NCBI GenBank assembly: GCA_024401925.1
Contig: JAKSKD010000001.1
Location: 62,001 to 126,000, forward strand
Direction: 5' to 3'
Source of the DNA: Bacteroidales bacterium
GTDB taxonomy: Bacteria; Bacteroidota; Bacteroidia; Bacteroidales; UBA932
DNA length: 64,000 nucleotides
A program made the translations under genes and the position numbers. Shown one piece after another: positions 62,146 to 64,000 of the stretch; positions within the stretch are counted from its first letter, which is position 1, and each line of letters opens with the position of its first letter. The notes beneath the pieces were generated by a model. That model did no database searches, was not told the origin of the DNA, and saw only the letters and a program-made list of their open reading frames with translations.

Positions 62146-64000
62146 ATGGCATTCGTACATCTTCACGTCCATACCCAGTATTCAATTCTTGACGGTCTGT
62201 CTTCAATTCCGAAATTATTCGACAGGGCTGAGGAACTGGGTATGCCGGCCCTGGCCATCACGGATCACGGCAATATGTTCGGCGTGAAGGAATTCCTGAA
62301 GTTTGCTGCAAAGCACGAAAGCGTCAAGCCTATCATCGGCTGCGAAGTCTATGTGACCCGTCACTATGACCATCATCTCCGCGACAATGAGCATAGGAAG
62401 TATTATCATCTGATCCTGCTTGCAAAGAACGAAAACGGTTACAGGAACCTGATGAAAATAGTGTCCGAGTCTCACATCGAGGGAATGTACTACAGGCCGA
62501 GAATCAGTCACGAATTCATTGAAAAATACCACGAGGACCTTATCTGTTGCTCGGCCTGTCTTGCCGGAGAAGTCCCGAAGGCAATCCTTGCCGGAGATAT
62601 GGATGCCGCGAGGAAGGCGATAGAGTGGCATAAGTCCGTTTTCGGAGACGATTACTATCTCGAGGTGATGTCCCATAAGTCTGAAGTTCCGGGCGTATCT
62701 CTGGACGTCTATGAGGGGCAGAAAGTATCCAATGCGGCAATATTCGAACTCGCTCAGGAGATGGGAGTCAAGATTGTTGCGACCAACGATGTCCATTTCA
62801 TTAAGAAAGAGGACGGTCCTGCCCATGACAGGCTCATCTGCCTGACTACGAACGCCAATGTGGACGACCCTGACCGTATGCGTTATACCCAGCAGGAGTA
62901 TCTCAAGAGTGAGGAGGAGATGGCGGAATTGTTCCCGGGCCATCCGGAGGTAATTTCCAACACGTTGGAGATAGCGGACAAGATTGAACGTTTCTCAATA
63001 GACAAGGACCCTATCCTGCCTAAGTTCGATATTGATCCGGAATTTCTTAAGGATATTGACAAATATCTCGACCAATATAAGGAAGTCATTGATGTCGGGC
63101 GTTGCGACAAGAATGGTCACGACAGGGGACAGGAGTTCGCCAATTCAGTAGCCTATCTGTGTCATCTTACTTATGAAGGTGCAAAGATGCGTTACGGAGA
63201 CTCTTTGGATGAAGAAATCATAGGAAAGATTGATTTTGAACTGAAGACAATCTGCCGTATGGGATTCCCGGACTATTTTCTCATCGTTCAGGACTACATC
63301 GCGGCGGCAAGGGCGGAAGGCTATCTTGTGGGTCCGGGACGTGGCTCTGCAGCCGGGTCCGTGGTGGCTTATTGTTTGAAGATCACCAATCTTGATCCGA
63401 TAAAATACCAGCTTCTGTTTGAGCGTTTCCTCAATCCTGACCGTATCAGTATGCCTGATATCGATGTGGATTTCGAGAACATTCCGGCGGCCCACGCATA
63501 TGTGGAAAAGAAATATGGTTCGGATCACGTCTGCAGAGTCATCACATACGGGACTATGGCGGCGAAGAGTTCCATCAGGGATGTCGCCAGAATAAGCAAA
63601 TTGAGTCTTGATGAGTCCAACAGGCTCGCCAAGATGGTGCCGGACAGGGGTATTACCATCCGGGAAGGCGGGGAGGAGAAGACCTATAAGCCGACACTCT
63701 CCAATTGCTATAAGTATGTCCAGGAGTTCAAAGACGAGTTGTCCGGTGGAGCGGAACTTAACAAGGAGGTGCTTAAATATGCAGAGAAATTGGAGGGAAG
63801 CGTCCGCCAGGTCGGTCAACACGCCTGCGCCACCATCATCAGTCGCGGCAATTTGACGGACTATATCCCTATCTGTCTTTCGAAGGAGAAGGAAACCGGA
63901 CTTAATGTATGGACATCCCAGTACGACGGACATTATATCGAGGATGTCGGAATGCTGAAGATGGACTTCCTCGGATTGAACACGTTGTCGATAATCCACG
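62146..64000 (+). CDS. dnaE: DNA polymerase III alpha subunit, 3' truncated by window edge
   Basis: Replicative polymerase; 618 codons are present and the frame is open to the window end. The PHP domain starts at once (FVHLHVHTQYSILDG, ALAITDHGNMFG, GCEVYVT, CLAGEVPKAIL, ATNDVHF). The polymerase palm begins near residue 370 with MGFPDYFLIVQDYI, GPGRGSAAGSVVAY, LLFERFLNPDRISMPDIDVDF, where the Asp pair of PDIDVDF is catalytic, then YGTMAAKSSIRDVAR. Further Asp, the beta-clamp motif and OB fold lie beyond the window. Confidence 0.96.
   Translation, partial: MAFVHLHVHTQYSILDGLSSIPKLFDRAEELGMPALAITDHGNMFGVKEFLKFAAKHESVKPIIGCEVYVTRHYDHHLRDNEHRKYYHLILLAKNENGYRNLMKIVSESHIEGMYYRPRISHEFIEKYHEDLICCSACLAGEVPKAILAGDMDAARKAIEWHKSVFGDDYYLEVMSHKSEVPGVSLDVYEGQKVSNAAIFELAQEMGVKIVATNDVHFIKKEDGPAHDRLICLTTNANVDDPDRMRYTQQEYLKSEEEMAELFPGHPEVISNTLEIADKIERFSIDKDPILPKFDIDPEFLKDIDKYLDQYKEVIDVGRCDKNGHDRGQEFANSVAYLCHLTYEGAKMRYGDSLDEEIIGKIDFELKTICRMGFPDYFLIVQDYIAAARAEGYLVGPGRGSAAGSVVAYCLKITNLDPIKYQLLFERFLNPDRISMPDIDVDFENIPAAHAYVEKKYGSDHVCRVITYGTMAAKSSIRDVARISKLSLDESNRLAKMVPDRGITIREGGEEKTYKPTLSNCYKYVQEFKDELSGGAELNKEVLKYAEKLEGSVRQVGQHACATIISRGNLTDYIPICLSKEKETGLNVWTSQYDGHYIEDVGMLKMDFLGLNTLSIIH

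Overview
The window looks like a chromosome segment of a gut- or rumen-type member of the Bacteroidota, order Bacteroidales. The signs are a fused SecDF, an S46 dipeptidyl-peptidase, GH97 and GH127 glycosidases, a second EF-G paralogue, the mfd-coaX-TPR-lptC-ppiD block, a folA-thyA pair, and promoters with the Bacteroidetes -7 box TAnnTTTG in place of Shine-Dalgarno-led starts. Genus cannot be told from what is here. Most genes are housekeeping; no phage, insertion sequence, integrase or CRISPR array was seen.

Layout. 0-5.6 kb: 3' part of a GH127 arabinofuranosidase gene, a long GC-rich inverted repeat, aspS and an EF-G paralogue with a degenerate GTPase centre. 5.7-15 kb (+): rnhB, an S46 peptidase and mrp as one unit, mutS with a GH97 glycosidase as another, and rsmA on the other strand. 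14.9-20.3 kb (-): an apparent five-gene operon, Na/Pi transporter-galM-thyA-folA-NSS transporter. 20.3-26.7 kb: a metallopeptidase-like surface protein with a beta-propeller, a CpXC protein, galK, ychF and a nuclease. 26.8-36.1 kb (-): mfd, coaX, an outer-membrane barrel, a TPR protein, lptC and ppiD. 36.1-36.4 kb: a very AT-rich gap with four TTATYAACA boxes. 36.4-40.2 kb (+): ruvB and frdAB. 40.2-50 kb: hflX, tonB, ybeY, mnmG, ruvA, then sufS-sufE-sufT-folK-glyS and a PAP2 phosphatase. 50-55.4 kb: CNNM-CBS protein, a radical SAM/SPASM enzyme with a tiny lipoprotein, lrgAB, an AAA-DUF4143 ATPase and a repeat-rich gap. 55.4-64 kb: tRNA-Ser, floA-nfeD, an envelope protein, secDF and the 5' part of dnaE.

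Main points. (1) The radical SAM enzyme and the 64-residue lipoprotein overlap by four bases and look like an rSAM/lipoprotein maturation system with an extremely reduced substrate. (2) Two copies of one 18-base parS-like sequence in opposite orientation flank the 3' end of mnmG, 8 kb from an AT-rich gap with DnaA-box-like 9-mers that sits at the floor of a GC valley; together they suggest a replication origin-proximal region. (3) Many -7 boxes lie so close to start codons that leaderless or nearly leaderless mRNAs are predicted. (4) Two unexplained repeat families lie between the DUF4143 ATPase and tRNA-Ser, one with a compensatory stem change. Start and stop coordinates include stop codons.
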